45,992 nt of DNA from assembly GCA_025981645.1 (NCBI GenBank), contig JAICXH010000009.1, forward strand, positions 1-45,992, in the 5' to 3' direction. Below, in pieces: positions 1-11,096 of this stretch. The position numbers and the translations under genes were made by a program. The notes beneath the pieces were generated by a model, which worked only from the letters and a program-made list of their open reading frames with translations, did no database searches and was not told where the DNA came from. Position 1 is the first letter of the stretch, and each line of letters opens with the position of its first letter. Origin of the DNA: Burkholderiales bacterium. GTDB taxonomy: Bacteria > Pseudomonadota > Gammaproteobacteria > Burkholderiales > Casimicrobiaceae.

Positions 1-1185
<1,185 letters not shown>

Positions 1186-1250
1186 TTTGGGGTTCTCCGT
1201 ACCGCGAAATCGATGGAATGCGTCGAAAATGGGGGCTCGAACGGGCGGAA

Positions 1251-1850
1251 TCAACGCTCCGGTGGGGCGCGAGCGGCATCGCTCCCGTCGGCCACGCGCC
1301 CGTCGGGCTTCGATACCGTGACCAGCGCCGGTCGCAGTACGCGATCGTTGATCAGGTACCCTTTCTGATAGACGGTGACGACGCTGTTCGCCGGAAGCGG
1401 CGACTCGACCACTTGCATCGCCTGGTGCCGATGCGGGTCGAACTTCTGCCCCGCGGGGTCGATCTCGACGATGCCTGCCTTCGCGAACGCCGCGGCGAGC
1501 GCCTTCAGCGTCAGCTCGGTTCCGGCGCGCAGCGTCTCGGACGATGCGCCGGCGCCCGTCACCAGTGCCTGCTCGAGCGCGTCCTTCACCGGCAAGAGGT
1601 CACCGGCGAATTTCTCGACGGCGAACTTGTAGGCTTTGGCGACATCGGCCTGCGCCTGGCGGCGGACGTTCTCGGTCTCGGCGCGCGCGCGCAGCCACGC
1701 ATCCTTCATCTGCTCGACGTCGGCGAGCGCTTTGCGAAACGGCTCGTCCGCCGCCGCCGCGTCGGCCGCCCCCGCGGCACCGCCGGCGCCGGGCGGCGCG
1801 GGACCCGGTGCCGGGGCGGGACCGGGGGGGTCGGGGCCGGGGCGGGTCAT
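1251..1850 (-). CDS. grpE: Nucleotide exchange factor GrpE
   Basis: This 199-residue protein is the nucleotide exchange factor that releases ADP from DnaK. The central coiled-coil section includes [16 protein letters not shown] at about residues 51-66, and the C-terminal beta domain has the typical FDPHRHQAM and [18 protein letters not shown] stretches. The first 35 residues are a Gly/Pro/Ala-rich tail unlike the usual acidic GrpE N-terminus. No clear Shine-Dalgarno sequence precedes the ATG. The gene lies between hemH (117 bases upstream) and dnaK (65 bases downstream) and carries its own heat-shock promoter. Family assignment is secure; the exact start is a little less so because of the odd N-terminal composition. 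Confidence 0.95.
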   Translation of the reverse strand: MTRPGPDPPGPAPAPGPAPPGAGGAAGAADAAAADEPFRKALADVEQMKDAWLRARAETENVRRQAQADVAKAYKFAVEKFAGDLLPVKDALEQALVTGAGASSETLRAGTELTLKALAAAFAKAGIVEIDPAGQKFDPHRHQAMQVVESPLPANSVVTVYQKGYLINDRVLRPALVTVSKPDGRVADGSDAARAPPER

Positions 1851-1920
1851 CGTCGGCGTTCGGGTTGGTTGGGCTCGGCTTGGCCAGTCCGGGTCGTTGG
1901 ACGTGCGTGGCCCGGCACCG

Positions 1921-1948
1921 AGATGGGGCCGCCGAAACCGATTTCAAG
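1921..1948 (-). promoter_or_regulatory. Sigma-32 heat-shock promoter of grpE-dnaK
   Basis: Reading the minus strand, CTTGAAA lies at 1948-1942, then a 13-base spacer, then CCCCATCT at 1928-1921. This matches the E. coli sigma-32 consensus (CTTGAAA, 11-16 bases, CCCCATNT) at every defined position. Transcription should begin near 1914, leaving a leader of about 60 bases before the grpE ATG at 1850. The promoter lies between the hemH stop and grpE, so grpE-dnaK can be induced separately from hrcA-hemH. Confidence 0.9.
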
Positions 1949-1967
1949 CTTCCCGAGCTTGTTGGGG

Positions 1968-3080
1968 TCAGGCCTTCGCGCCGAGCGCGACTGCGCGGAG
2001 CCGCGTCGCCTCGCGGGCATCGGCGCCGGGTGGCGGGAAGAGCCAGCCCTGGAGGTTCGCGACAGCCAGCTCAGCGAGCGCCGCGATGAAGCGCGGATGC
2101 TCGTTGAGACAGGGGACGAGCTCGAAGTCGCCGCCGCCGGCCCGCGTGAACGTTGCGCGCCCCTCGATGCCGATCTCCTCGAGCGTTTCGAGACAGTCGG
2201 CGACGAATCCTGGACAGAACACGTCGACATGGCGCAGCTTGCGGCGCCCCAGGTCGGTGAGCACGTCGCTCGTGTATGGACCCACCCAGCGGGCGCGCCC
2301 GAAGCGCGACTGGAACGCGATCGTCCACTGCTTCGGCTCGAGGCCGAGCTCGCGCGCGAGGAGCCTCGCTGTCTTCTGGCAGAAGCAGAAGTAGGGATCG
2401 CCCCGCTCGAGCGTCGCCCGCGGCACGCCGTGAAACGAAAGCACGATGTGCTCGGGGCGCCCGTGGCGCGTCCAGTGGTCGTTGACGGCCTGCGCGAGTG
2501 CCGCGATGTAGCCGCGGTCGTCGTGGAAACTGTCAACGAAGCGCAGACCCGGCACGCGGCGCAGCGCCGCGCACGCTGCGGCCACGCCGTCGAACGCCGA
2601 GCCGGTGGTGCTCGCCGCATATTGCGGATACATCGGGACGACGAGCACCTGCGCGCAGCCTGCCGCCGAGAGCCGCGCGAGTGCGCCGGCGATCGACGGC
2701 TCGCCGTAGCGCATCGCGTGCTCGACCACGACGTGATCGGCAGGCAGGCCGAGCGTCTTCATCTTCTCGCCAAGGTAGCCGGCGACGAGTGTCCGTTGTT
2801 TCGCGGCGTGGACGGCGAGCGGTGAGCCGTCGCGGGTCCAGACCGCCCGATAGCGCGCGGCCGATTTCGCGGGCCGCGTGCGCAGCACGATACCGTGCAG
2901 CAGCGGCCGCCAGAGCACGGCCGGAATCTCCACCACGCGCGGGTCGGCGAGGAACTCGGCGAGGTAGCTGCGCACCGCGGCGGCGGTCGGCGCCGAAGGC
3001 GTACCGAGATTGACGAGAAGCACGCCGGGATGCGGCGCGCGGTCGTGAGCGAACGGCGGATCGGTTGGTGCGCGATTCAC
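1968..3080 (-). CDS. hemH: Ferrochelatase HemH
   Basis: This enzyme inserts ferrous iron into protoporphyrin IX, the last step of haem synthesis, at the membrane surface. The 370-residue product has the N-terminal [14 protein letters not shown], the central VLSFHGVP with the metal-site histidine, and [16 protein letters not shown] chose the GTG at 3080 because its GTGA overlaps the hrcA stop (TGA at 3079-3077), which suggests translational coupling. A longer in-frame start at 3239 would lie inside hrcA and adds 53 residues of arginine-rich sequence with no family counterpart. The length fits bacterial ferrochelatases. The hrcA-hemH linkage is common in betaproteobacteria. Confidence 0.96.
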   Translation of the reverse strand: MNRAPTDPPFAHDRAPHPGVLLVNLGTPSAPTAAAVRSYLAEFLADPRVVEIPAVLWRPLLHGIVLRTRPAKSAARYRAVWTRDGSPLAVHAAKQRTLVAGYLGEKMKTLGLPADHVVVEHAMRYGEPSIAGALARLSAAGCAQVLVVPMYPQYAASTTGSAFDGVAAACAALRRVPGLRFVDSFHDDRGYIAALAQAVNDHWTRHGRPEHIVLSFHGVPRATLERGDPYFCFCQKTARLLARELGLEPKQWTIAFQSRFGRARWVGPYTSDVLTDLGRRKLRHVDVFCPGFVADCLETLEEIGIEGRATFTRAGGGDFELVPCLNEHPRFIAALAELAVANLQGWLFPPPGADAREATRLRAVALGAKA

Positions 3081-4123
3081 TCTTCGGCGAGCTCGCGCGA
3101 CAGCGCATTCGACAGCAGCCGGGCCGTCACGTCGACGATCGGGATCACCCGCTCGTAGGCCATTCGCGTCGGGCCGATGACCCCGAGCGTGCCGATAACC
3201 TGTCCGCCGACCTCGTAGCTTGCCGTGACGACGCTGCATTCATCGAGTGGCACCAGCCCCGATTCCTCGCCGATGTAGATCTGCACCCCTTCGCCGCGCT
3301 GCGACGCGTCGAGCAGGTGCAACAGCGAAGTCCTCTGCTCGAACAGCTCGAAGAGCTGGCGCAGCCGCTGCATGTTCGACGCGAGATCGTCGGCCTTGAG
3401 CAGATTGCGCTCCCCGGTGACGACGAGTGCCTCGCTGTCGGGTCGCTCCTCGCCGCCGGCATCGACGGCAGCCTTCATGAGCTGCGCGATGTCGTCTCGG
3501 AGCGCCCGCAGGTCGTCGGCGAGCCGCGCGCGGATCGTCGGCAGCGACTGGCCGGCGAAGTGCTCGTTGAAGAAGCGCGTCGCCTCGGCGAGCTGACCGG
3601 GATCATAGCCGCGGTCGGTGTGCAGGATACGGTTCTGTACGTCGCCCTCCGGGGTGACGACGATCAGCAATACGCGCCGCTCCGAGAGCCGCAGGAATTC
3701 CAGGTGGCGGATCGACGCCTCGCGCCGGCGCGGCGTCGCAATGATGCCTGCGAACTGGGTGAGCTGCGACAGGAGCGCCGCCGCCGCACTGACGATCTGC
3801 TGCGGGCGGTCGACGGCGAGCTCGCCTTCGAGGCGGTGGATCTCGACGTCGGCGAGAGGCTTCACCACCATCAGGCTGTCAACGAAGAAGCGATAGCCGC
3901 GCGGCGTCGGCACGCGCCCGGCCGACGTGTGAGGGCTCGCGATGAAGCCCAGCTCCTCGAGGTCGGCCATCACGTTACGTACAGTCGCCGCCGAAAGCTC
4001 GAGGCCCGAGTGCCGCGACAGCGAGCGCGAGCCGACCGGCTGGCCTTCCGCGATGTAGCGTTCGACCAGAGTCTTCAGCAGGTGCTGTGCGCGTGAGTCG
4101 AGCCTGTCCACCAGCGTGTCCAC
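3077..4123 (-). CDS. hrcA: Heat-inducible transcription repressor HrcA
   Basis: HrcA represses chaperone operons by binding CIRCE elements. With the GTG at 4123 the product is 348 residues, the usual size. The N-terminal winged helix contains [20 protein letters not shown] and [16 protein letters not shown], followed by the [19 protein letters not shown] signature at about residues 65-83. The C-terminal half holds the GAF-like dimerisation fold ([28 protein letters not shown]). The reading frame continues upstream past nadK's start on the opposite strand, but that part is arginine-rich and not HrcA-like. A second GTG five codons in is also possible. The 3' end overlaps hemH by four bases. I found no CIRCE element in the window. 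Confidence 0.95.
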   Translation of the reverse strand: MDTLVDRLDSRAQHLLKTLVERYIAEGQPVGSRSLSRHSGLELSAATVRNVMADLEELGFIASPHTSAGRVPTPRGYRFFVDSLMVVKPLADVEIHRLEGELAVDRPQQIVSAAAALLSQLTQFAGIIATPRRREASIRHLEFLRLSERRVLLIVVTPEGDVQNRILHTDRGYDPGQLAEATRFFNEHFAGQSLPTIRARLADDLRALRDDIAQLMKAAVDAGGEERPDSEALVVTGERNLLKADDLASNMQRLRQLFELFEQRTSLLHLLDASQRGEGVQIYIGEESGLVPLDECSVVTASYEVGGQVIGTLGVIGPTRMAYERVIPIVDVTARLLSNALSRELAEE

Positions 4124-4241
4124 CGTTGTGCCGCGCACCCGATCGGCCGGCGCGGCATGGCCTAGTTTACCTGCGCCGCATCCCCGGGGTCGGCCGCCCG
4201 GACGAGGCCGGCGGCGCGCCTGCCTGTGGTTTAATCGTCGC

Positions 4242-5150
4242 ATGCCGACCGCACCCGCTCGCTTCCCCCGCATTGCGCTGATCGGCAGGCACGGTGAGCC
4301 GGGCATCGCGCTTCCGCTCGCGCGGCTCACACGCTTCCTCGCCGGGCGCGGGCACTCGGTGGCGCTCGACGCGAAGACCGCGAAGACGGCCGCCACCGAA
4401 GGCGCCGCGGTGCTAGGCGACGACGCCCTCGCCGCGGGAACCGATCTTGCGATCGTACTCGGAGGCGACGGCACGATGCTGTCGGTCGCGCGGATGCTCG
4501 CCCCGCGGGGCGTGCCGCTGATCGGCGTCAACCTGGGGCGCCTCGGCTTTCTTACCGACATCCCGCTCGCCGAGCTCGAGTCGACGCTGGAACGCATGCT
4601 CGACGGCCACTTCGTCGAGGAGCGCCGCGCGCTTCTGGCAGCGACGGTGCTGCGCCGCGACGGAACGCGCTCCGACGCGCTTGCGCTGAACGAAGTCGTG
4701 GTGAACCGCGGCGGCCTCGGCTCGATGATCGAATGCGTCATCGAGATCGACGGGCGTTTCGTTTACGCGATGCGTGCCGACGGTGTGATCGTCGCGACGC
4801 CCACCGGCTCGACCGCGTACGCGCTTTCCGCGGGTGGGCCGATCATCGCCCCCGAAGTGCCGGCCCTGGCGCTGGTTCCGGTCGCGCCGCACGCGCTGAC
4901 GCACCGGCCGATCGCCATCCCCGACAGCGCGACCATTGCGATCGGCGTTGCAAGCGGGCGCGACGCCGCCGTGCACTGTGACGGTCATGCGCACTTCGCG
5001 CTCTCCGAAGGGGATCGCGTGTCGCTGGCGCGCGCGCCGTACGCTGCGCGTTTCCTGCACCCCGAGCACCACGACTACTTCGCGATGCTGCGCCTGAAGC
5101 TGCACTGGAGCGAAACGCCGGAGCGGCTCAACCCGGGCATCGCGGACTGA
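4242..5150 (+). CDS. nadK: NAD kinase
   Basis: This enzyme phosphorylates NAD to NADP using ATP. The 302-residue product shows the GGDGTM motif at residues 74-79, [10 protein letters not shown], the conserved LNEVVVNRG stretch, and the NAD-site region [21 protein letters not shown]. The ATG at 4242 is preferred because it gives the normal family length. The upstream extension would run into the divergent hrcA gene. No strong ribosome-binding site is visible. It is followed by recN after 15 bases, so the two are probably co-transcribed. The hrcA / nadK-recN arrangement is widespread in proteobacteria. Confidence 0.97.
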   Translation: MPTAPARFPRIALIGRHGEPGIALPLARLTRFLAGRGHSVALDAKTAKTAATEGAAVLGDDALAAGTDLAIVLGGDGTMLSVARMLAPRGVPLIGVNLGRLGFLTDIPLAELESTLERMLDGHFVEERRALLAATVLRRDGTRSDALALNEVVVNRGGLGSMIECVIEIDGRFVYAMRADGVIVATPTGSTAYALSAGGPIIAPEVPALALVPVAPHALTHRPIAIPDSATIAIGVASGRDAAVHCDGHAHFALSEGDRVSLARAPYAARFLHPEHHDYFAMLRLKLHWSETPERLNPGIAD

Positions 5151-5165
5151 GCGGCGTTCGCGGCC

Positions 5166-6860
5166 GTGCTGCGCGCGCTCTCGGTCCGCAACTTCGCCGT
5201 CGTCGAGTCGATCGACGTCGAGTTCGAGCCCGGATTCACCGTGCTCACCGGCGAGACGGGCGCCGGCAAGTCGATTCTCGTCGACGCGCTTGCGCTGCTC
5301 CTGGGCGGGCGCTTCGACGCGCTCCAGCTCCGGGGTGCAGACGCACGTGCCGAGCTCTCGGCGGTATTCGACGTTGCCGACTGCGCCGCGGCGCGCGCAT
5401 GGCTCGAAGCCGAAGGACTCGCCGCCGACGCGGAAGATCGCGCCGGCGAGCTCGTGCTGCGCCGGCAACAGGACCCTCAGGGGCGAAGCCGCGCGTGGAT
5501 CAACGGCCAGCCGGTCACGATCGCGCAGCTCGCCGGCCTCGGCGCATTGCTGGTCGACCTGCACGGCCAGCACGCGCACCAGGCGCTCGCCCACGCCGGC
5601 GCCCAGCGCATGCTGCTCGACGCCTACGGCGGCACGCCGTCGCTCGCCGATGACACCGCGCGAGCGTGGCGCGAGCATCGCGACGCTGAGGCGCGGCGCA
5701 CCGCGGCAGCATCCGCGGCGCGGGCGTCGGCGGCCGAGCGCGACGTGCTCTCGGCGCGGCTGCGCGAGCTCGAGGCGCTCGCCGCGCAGCCCGGCGAATG
5801 GGACGAGCTTTCGGCACGCCAGCGCCGGCTCGCACATTCGAGGGCGCTGCAGCAGACGGCGGGCGAAGCGAGCGACGCCCTCACGGAGGGTGACGATGCG
5901 CTCGTCTCGCGCGTCGCGCGGATCGGCCAGCGGCTCCTTCAGGCGGCATCGATCGACCCCGCGCTCGGGCGCGCCGCCGAGCTCATCGCACCGGCGTCGA
6001 TCCAGCTCGACGAGGCCGCGCGCGCGCTGCGCGATTACCTGCGCAGCCAGGAGCTCGACCCCGGCGAGCTCGACCGGGCCGAGGCGAGGATCGCCGCGAT
6101 GCACGAGACTGCGCGACGCCATCGCGTGCGGCCGGAGGAGCTCCCCGAATTCGAAGCGGCGACGCGCGCGCGGCTCGACGAGATCGCGCAGGAGAGCGAT
6201 CTCGCAGCGCTCACCGCGGCGGTCGACGCCGCGTCACGCCGTTACGAGACGCTCGCCACCGAGCTTTCGGCCGAGCGTCAGGCTGCGGCGGCGAAGCTCG
6301 CGCGCCGCGTGACCGCGGCGATGCAGACGCTCGCGATGAAGGGTGGACGTTTCGACGTGCGGCTCGAACCGTTGCGCGAAGCCGCGAGCTACGGACGCGA
6401 AGAGGTCGAGTTCGCGATCGCGACGCATCCGAAGCAGGCGCCGGGGCCGCTCGCCCGCGTCGCATCGGGCGGCGAGCTCGCGCGCGTCGCGCTCGCGATC
6501 CAGGTCTCGTCGAGCGAGGTTGCCGCCATTCCGACGTTGGTGTTCGACGAGGTCGATGCGGGCATCGGCGGCGCGGTGGCGGCGACGGTCGGCAAGCTGC
6601 TACAGGCGCTCGCCGAGGGAAGGCAGGTGCTCTGCGTCACCCATCTCGCGCAGGTCGCCGCGCATGCCGATCACCACTTCCGGGTCGTGAAGCTGAGCGC
6701 CCGCGACGGCGTCTCGAGCTCGCTCGACGCGCTCGCGGGCTCGGCGCGCGTCGGCGAACTCGCGCGGATGATCGCCGGCAGCGAAGTGACGCCGAAGACC
6801 ATTGCGCATGCCGACGAGCTCTACCGCCAGCACCGGCGCGCCGGGGTCCGGTCCAGCTAG
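5166..6860 (+). CDS. recN: DNA repair protein RecN
   Basis: RecN is an SMC-like ATPase that holds broken DNA ends together during recombinational repair. The GTG start gives 564 residues, the normal length. Walker A is GETGAGKS at residues 29-36. A long Ala/Arg/Glu-rich coiled coil fills the middle. The C-terminal ATPase half carries the SGGELARVALAIQ signature and the Walker B region LVFDEVDAGIGG, followed by VLCVTHLAQVAAHAD. It lies 15 bases after nadK. Its TAG stop overlaps the stop of the converging pbpG gene within the palindrome CTAG. Confidence 0.97.
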   Translation: MLRALSVRNFAVVESIDVEFEPGFTVLTGETGAGKSILVDALALLLGGRFDALQLRGADARAELSAVFDVADCAAARAWLEAEGLAADAEDRAGELVLRRQQDPQGRSRAWINGQPVTIAQLAGLGALLVDLHGQHAHQALAHAGAQRMLLDAYGGTPSLADDTARAWREHRDAEARRTAAASAARASAAERDVLSARLRELEALAAQPGEWDELSARQRRLAHSRALQQTAGEASDALTEGDDALVSRVARIGQRLLQAASIDPALGRAAELIAPASIQLDEAARALRDYLRSQELDPGELDRAEARIAAMHETARRHRVRPEELPEFEAATRARLDEIAQESDLAALTAAVDAASRRYETLATELSAERQAAAAKLARRVTAAMQTLAMKGGRFDVRLEPLREAASYGREEVEFAIATHPKQAPGPLARVASGGELARVALAIQVSSSEVAAIPTLVFDEVDAGIGGAVAATVGKLLQALAEGRQVLCVTHLAQVAAHADHHFRVVKLSARDGVSSSLDALAGSARVGELARMIAGSEVTPKTIAHADELYRQHRRAGVRSS

Positions 6861-7786
6861 CGATTGGCCGTCTTGACGGAAGGCCCGCGCCTGGCGCGAT
6901 GCCCGCGGGTCGTGACGCGCGCCTTGACTGCGCGCGCATGCGGCGCACGCGCGAAGACGAGCGTATCTCCGGTTTCGAGCCAGTATCTGACGCGCTGCGC
7001 GTCGGCGAAGCGCGTGTAGCGACCCATCGAATCGAGGAGCACGATCACGATCGGCCGGCTTGCGATGTTCACCAGCATCACGACGCAGCGTCCGGCCTCG
7101 CGAATATAGCCGGTCTTCTGCATCAGGATGTCCCACGACTGCCCGCGCACCAGCGCGTTGGTGTTGACGAATCCAACGGTCCTTCCGGTGGGTTCGATGT
7201 CGACCGAGAGCCTGGGCGTAGTCGTGAACTCGCGAATCAGCGGGTACTCCGCCGCCGACTGAACCAGCTTCGCGAGATCGTGCGCAGTCGACACGTTCTC
7301 CGGCGAAAGACCGGTCGGGTCGGCGTAGTGCGTGTGAGCGAGGCCAAGCAGCGTCGCCTTGGCATTCATCGCCTCAATGGCTGCAGCCTTGCCGCCGGGG
7401 TAGTAGCGCGCGAGCGCCGAGGCGGCGCGATTTTCGGACGCCATCAGCGCAAGCCTTAGCATCTCGCGGCGCGACAGCGTCGCTCCCATCCGCAGGCGCG
7501 AGCCACTGTTCTTCAGCGTGTCGATGTCGTCGGTGTCGATCGTGATCGGATCGTCCATCGGCTGCTTCGCATCGAGCACCACCATTGCCGTCATCAGCTT
7601 GGTGAGCGACGCGATGGGCGTCACTTCGTTGGCCGCCTTGGCGTAAATCTGACGATCCGTGTCAGCGTCGACGACGACGACGTTGGCGGATTTGAGCTTC
7701 AGGCGGGCCGGATCGGGCGTGCTTGGGCTCGCCCAGACGGGCGCGCTGACTATGGTCGCAAAAACAATGAGTAGCAGGCGGTTCAT
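6857..7786 (-). CDS. pbpG: D-alanyl-D-alanine endopeptidase (PBP7 family)
   Basis: This is a periplasmic low-molecular-weight penicillin-binding protein that cuts D-Ala cross-links in peptidoglycan. From the ATG at 7786 the protein has a hydrophobic signal peptide ending near VWAS (residue 20), then SLTK (S60, K63), SEN (117-119) and KTG, the three motifs of this serine peptidase family. GSRLRMG and TGLSPENVS also fit the PBP7 group. The tail after WLETGDT is unusually basic. An alternative ATG at 7804 adds six residues. The neighbour upstream on the same strand is the ABC exporter. The 3' end overlaps recN tail-to-tail by three to four bases. Confidence 0.92.
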   Translation of the reverse strand: MNRLLLIVFATIVSAPVWASPSTPDPARLKLKSANVVVVDADTDRQIYAKAANEVTPIASLTKLMTAMVVLDAKQPMDDPITIDTDDIDTLKNSGSRLRMGATLSRREMLRLALMASENRAASALARYYPGGKAAAIEAMNAKATLLGLAHTHYADPTGLSPENVSTAHDLAKLVQSAAEYPLIREFTTTPRLSVDIEPTGRTVGFVNTNALVRGQSWDILMQKTGYIREAGRCVVMLVNIASRPIVIVLLDSMGRYTRFADAQRVRYWLETGDTLVFARAPHARAVKARVTTRGHRARRGPSVKTANR

Positions 7787-7866
7787 CAGCGAAAATCTCA
7801 ACATTTTCCAGCCGGCTTATCGCACGGAATCGAAGGCCGCGTCAACCTTCCTTGTAAATCAATGGC

Positions 7867-9795
7867 CTACAGAGCGCCCCGTACCCCTGCTGCCGCTGCT
7901 GCCGCTGCTGCGGCGCTCGGCTCGGCCAGCTCGGCGGCCTGCCGATCGTCGGTCTCCGCGTGGTCCGGGTGCCGCGATTTCCCGTCATCCGCGTCCAAAC
8001 CGCGCTCATCCTGCTGCAGCTCCCACATCCGCGCATACACGCCCCTCGCCGCGAGCAACGCAACATGCGTGCCGCGCTCGACGATCCGGCCGTGCTCGAG
8101 CACGAGGATGAGGTCCGAATCGACGATCGTCGACAGGCGATGCGCGATGGTGAGGGTCGTGCGGTTTTTTGCGATCGCCTGCAGTTCGGCCTGGATGGCT
8201 TTCTCCGAGCGCGAATCGAGCGCCGACGTCGCTTCGTCGAAGATCAGGATCGCCGGGTCCTTGAGGATTGCACGCGCAATCGCGACGCGCTGCTTCTCGC
8301 CGCCGGAGAGCTTGAGTCCCCGTTCGCCGACCGCAGTGCGATAGCCGTCGGGCAATCGCGAGACGAAGTCGTGGAGTTGCGCGAGGCGTGCAGCCTCGAC
8401 GATCGCGGCGTACGTCGCACCCGGATTGCCGTAGCCAATGTTGTACTCGATCGTGTCGTTGAACAGAACGGTGTCCTGGGGAACGATGCCGATCGCCGCG
8501 CGAAGCGTCGCCTGCTGCACGTCGCGCAGGTCTTGCCCGTCGATGGTGATTCGGCCGGAGTCTACGTCGTAGAACCGATAGAGCAGGCGGGCGAGCGTCG
8601 ATTTGCCCGAACCCGAGGGGCCGACGACCGCGACGTTGTGTCCGGCGGGGATCACGAAGCTGACGTCGTGAAGTATCCGGCGGTTCGCCTCGTAGCCGAA
8701 ATCGACGTGCTCGAAGCGCACTTCGGCACCCCGTGTCACCAGCGGCTGCGCGCCCGGCCGGTCGACGATCTCCGCGTGCTCGGCGGTCAGGCGGAACAGC
8801 CGCTCCATATCGGCGAGCGCCTGCCTGATTTCGCGATAGAGGACGCCGAGGAAGTTGAGCGGGATGTAGAGCTGGATCATGAACGCGTTCACCAGCACGA
8901 GATCGCCGATCGAGAGCCGGCCGGCGACGACGCCAACGGTTGCCCGCCACATGATCAGCGACACGGCGATCGCGATGATCGCGCTCTGGCCGACGTTGAG
9001 CGCGGAGAGCGAAGTCTGGCTTTTCACCGCCGCCCGCTCCCAGCGCTGCAGGCTCTCGTCGTAGCGGCGCGCCTCCCACTCCTCGTTGCCGAAGTACTTG
9101 ACCGTCTCGTAGTTGATCAGGCTGTCGATCGCGCGCGTGTTGGCCCTCGAATCGAGCTCGTTCATCTCGCGGCGAAAGTGCGTGCGCCATTCGGTCACCG
9201 ACACGGTGAAACCGATGTACAGCGCGAGCGCGGCGGCGGTGATCGCGATGAACGTCCAGTCGTAGCGTGCGATCAGGATTGCCGAGACGAGCGTGATCTC
9301 GACCAGCGTCGGGAGGATCGAGAACAGCGTGTAGCTCACCAGCGACGAGATGCCGCGCTGCCCCCGCTCGACGTCGCGGGTGAGCCCGCCGGTCTGCCGC
9401 GCGAGGTGATAGCGCAGCGACAGCATGTGCAGGTGCCGGAACACGTCGAGCCCGATCTTGCGCACCGCGCGCTGCGTCACCTTGGCGAACAGGAATTCGC
9501 GCAGCTCGGTGAACAGCGTCGTCGACAGCCGTAGCAGCCCGTAGGCGACGAGGAGCACCAGCGGCACCGCGAGCATCGCCTGGCGCGGATCGAGACTGTC
9601 GACGATGCGCTTCATCAGCACCGGTACGCCGACGTTCGCGAGCTTCGCGATCACGAGGCAGGCGATCGCCGCGAGCACCCGCCCGCGGTACTCCCACAGG
9701 TAGGGCCACAGCGTGCGCAGCGCGTGCCAGTCGCCATGCACGGTGCGGGCGACGCCGGCTTCGACCGGCAGCGGCATCGAGCTCGGGCGGCGCAT
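7867..9795 (-). CDS. ABC exporter, ATM1/HMT1 type (permease-ATPase half transporter)
   Basis: This is a 642-residue half transporter that probably works as a homodimer in the inner membrane. About six membrane segments lie between residues 35 and 320, and EYRGRVLAAIACLVIAKLAN begins the first. The region DSLINYETVKYFGNE is the hallmark of the ATM1/HMT1 branch, whose members export glutathione- or metal-linked compounds. The ATPase domain has Walker A GPSGSGKST near residue 390, the signature LSGGEKQR near 492, Walker B ILIFDEATSALD and IAHRLSTIVDSD. The C-terminal tail ends in a run of nine alanines coded by a GCC/GCA/GCG-type triplet repeat. The substrate cannot be read from the sequence. 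The clsB gene ends 66 bases upstream. Confidence 0.92.
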   Translation of the reverse strand: MRRPSSMPLPVEAGVARTVHGDWHALRTLWPYLWEYRGRVLAAIACLVIAKLANVGVPVLMKRIVDSLDPRQAMLAVPLVLLVAYGLLRLSTTLFTELREFLFAKVTQRAVRKIGLDVFRHLHMLSLRYHLARQTGGLTRDVERGQRGISSLVSYTLFSILPTLVEITLVSAILIARYDWTFIAITAAALALYIGFTVSVTEWRTHFRREMNELDSRANTRAIDSLINYETVKYFGNEEWEARRYDESLQRWERAAVKSQTSLSALNVGQSAIIAIAVSLIMWRATVGVVAGRLSIGDLVLVNAFMIQLYIPLNFLGVLYREIRQALADMERLFRLTAEHAEIVDRPGAQPLVTRGAEVRFEHVDFGYEANRRILHDVSFVIPAGHNVAVVGPSGSGKSTLARLLYRFYDVDSGRITIDGQDLRDVQQATLRAAIGIVPQDTVLFNDTIEYNIGYGNPGATYAAIVEAARLAQLHDFVSRLPDGYRTAVGERGLKLSGGEKQRVAIARAILKDPAILIFDEATSALDSRSEKAIQAELQAIAKNRTTLTIAHRLSTIVDSDLILVLEHGRIVERGTHVALLAARGVYARMWELQQDERGLDADDGKSRHPDHAETDDRQAAELAEPSAAAAAAAAAGVRGAL

Positions 9796-9861
9796 GATTC
9801 GGGTCGGTGCGGAAAGGCCGGGAACGGGAGGACCTGCGGTGCGGCAATGGTACGCCGCGCC

Positions 9862-11094
9862 TCACCCTTCCTCGTCGAACTGCACCGGGCCGGCCGGGCC
9901 CGGGCCGCGCCACCATTCGTCGCCGCCGTAGCGCAGCGCGCCGAGTGCGATGCGCACGATGCCGTAGGCGATCCACGAAAGCGCCGTCGCGGCGCGCGAC
10001 CGCTGCGCCCATCCCTCGGCAGCCACCGGCGCGGCACCTTCGGCGATCATCGCGCGCAGCTCGCTCCCGAGCTGCTGCGCGAACACCGCGTCGCGGACGA
10101 ACACGTTCGCCTCACGCGCCATCAGGAGCGAGTACGGATCGATGTTCGACGAGCCGACCGTCGCCCAGCGCGAATCGACGACAGCGACCTTCGCGTGCAG
10201 GAACGAGCGGTAGTACTCCTGGATCACGACGCCCGCCTCGAGGAGCTGGCCGTACAGCGCCCGCGATGCCCAGTGCAGCAGCCGGTATTCGACGCGCGCC
10301 TGCAGGAGCAGCGTGACCCGCACGCCGCGCGAAGCCGCCCTGATCAGTGCCTGGCGGAAGCGCATGCCCGGAAAAAAGTACGCGTTCGCGATCGTGATCT
10401 CGTCGCGCGCCGTGCGCAGTCCGGCGAGGTAGGCGCGCTCGATGTCGCGCCGATGGCGCAGGTTGTCGCGAATGGTGAACTTCGCCGTCTGCGTCCCAGC
10501 AGCGGCCGTCGGCGGCTCGTCGGCGAACAGCGGCACGTCGGAGCCGTGTAGCTGCGTCACCGCGGCGATTGCCCAGACGCGTTGCATCGTCTGCACGATC
10601 GGACCGACGATGCGTCCGCGCGCGCACACCGCGAAGTCCACCCGTGGCGGCGTGTGCCCCGGCGTGTTGCGATCGTCGATGACGTTGATCCCCCCGACGA
10701 AAGCGATCCGCCGGTCGACATGGCAGAGCTTCCGGTGCAGGCGGCGCAGCCGGTGCGAGCGGAACTGCCACGGCGCGACCTCGGGCCGGTACTTGCGAAG
10801 CTCGACTCCTCCGGCGACGAGCCGGCGCTCGAGCCGCGGCGTCAGATAGTGACGCGCGCCCCAGCCGTCGACGAGCACGCGAACGGCGACTCCGCGCGCT
10901 GCCGCAGCGACCAGCGCGGAGGCGATGCGCCGCCCTGCCGCGTCGTCCGCGAAGATGTAGGTCTCGAGCCAGATCTCACGCTCCGCCGCCGCGAACGCCT
11001 CGACGAGGGCCGGGAAGAACTCGGCGCCATTGCGAAGCAGCGTCACGGCGTTGCCGGATGTGTACCGGTTGCCGGCGGAACGCACCCCGCGCAC
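9862..11094 (-). CDS. clsB: Cardiolipin synthase B-type phospholipase D protein
   Basis: This is a phospholipase D superfamily enzyme that likely makes cardiolipin at the inner membrane. It has two HKD motifs, HRKLCHVDRRIAFVGG and HAKVAVVDSRWATVGSSNID, both intact. The N-terminal LLRNGAEFFPALVEAFAAAE is typical of ClsB. From the GTG at 11094 the product is 410 residues. That start lies two bases after the stop of the upstream nuclease gene, and a second in-frame GTG three codons later is equally possible. The longer frame upstream runs through the nuclease gene in another frame and was discarded. The ybhP-clsB order is the same as in E. coli. Confidence 0.92.
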   Translation of the reverse strand: MRGVRSAGNRYTSGNAVTLLRNGAEFFPALVEAFAAAEREIWLETYIFADDAAGRRIASALVAAAARGVAVRVLVDGWGARHYLTPRLERRLVAGGVELRKYRPEVAPWQFRSHRLRRLHRKLCHVDRRIAFVGGINVIDDRNTPGHTPPRVDFAVCARGRIVGPIVQTMQRVWAIAAVTQLHGSDVPLFADEPPTAAAGTQTAKFTIRDNLRHRRDIERAYLAGLRTARDEITIANAYFFPGMRFRQALIRAASRGVRVTLLLQARVEYRLLHWASRALYGQLLEAGVVIQEYYRSFLHAKVAVVDSRWATVGSSNIDPYSLLMAREANVFVRDAVFAQQLGSELRAMIAEGAAPVAAEGWAQRSRAATALSWIAYGIVRIALGALRYGGDEWWRGPGPAGPVQFDEEG

Positions 11095-11096
11095 GC

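Noticed and set aside
4124-4241. Possible CIRCE element between hrcA and nadK
   Set aside because: No TTAGCACTC or GAGTGCTAA arms could be found here or upstream of grpE.
4413-6122. Long minus-strand open frame (569 codons) opposite nadK and recN
   Set aside because: It is the shadow of two certain genes in very GC-rich DNA. Its arginine-rich translation shows no motif.
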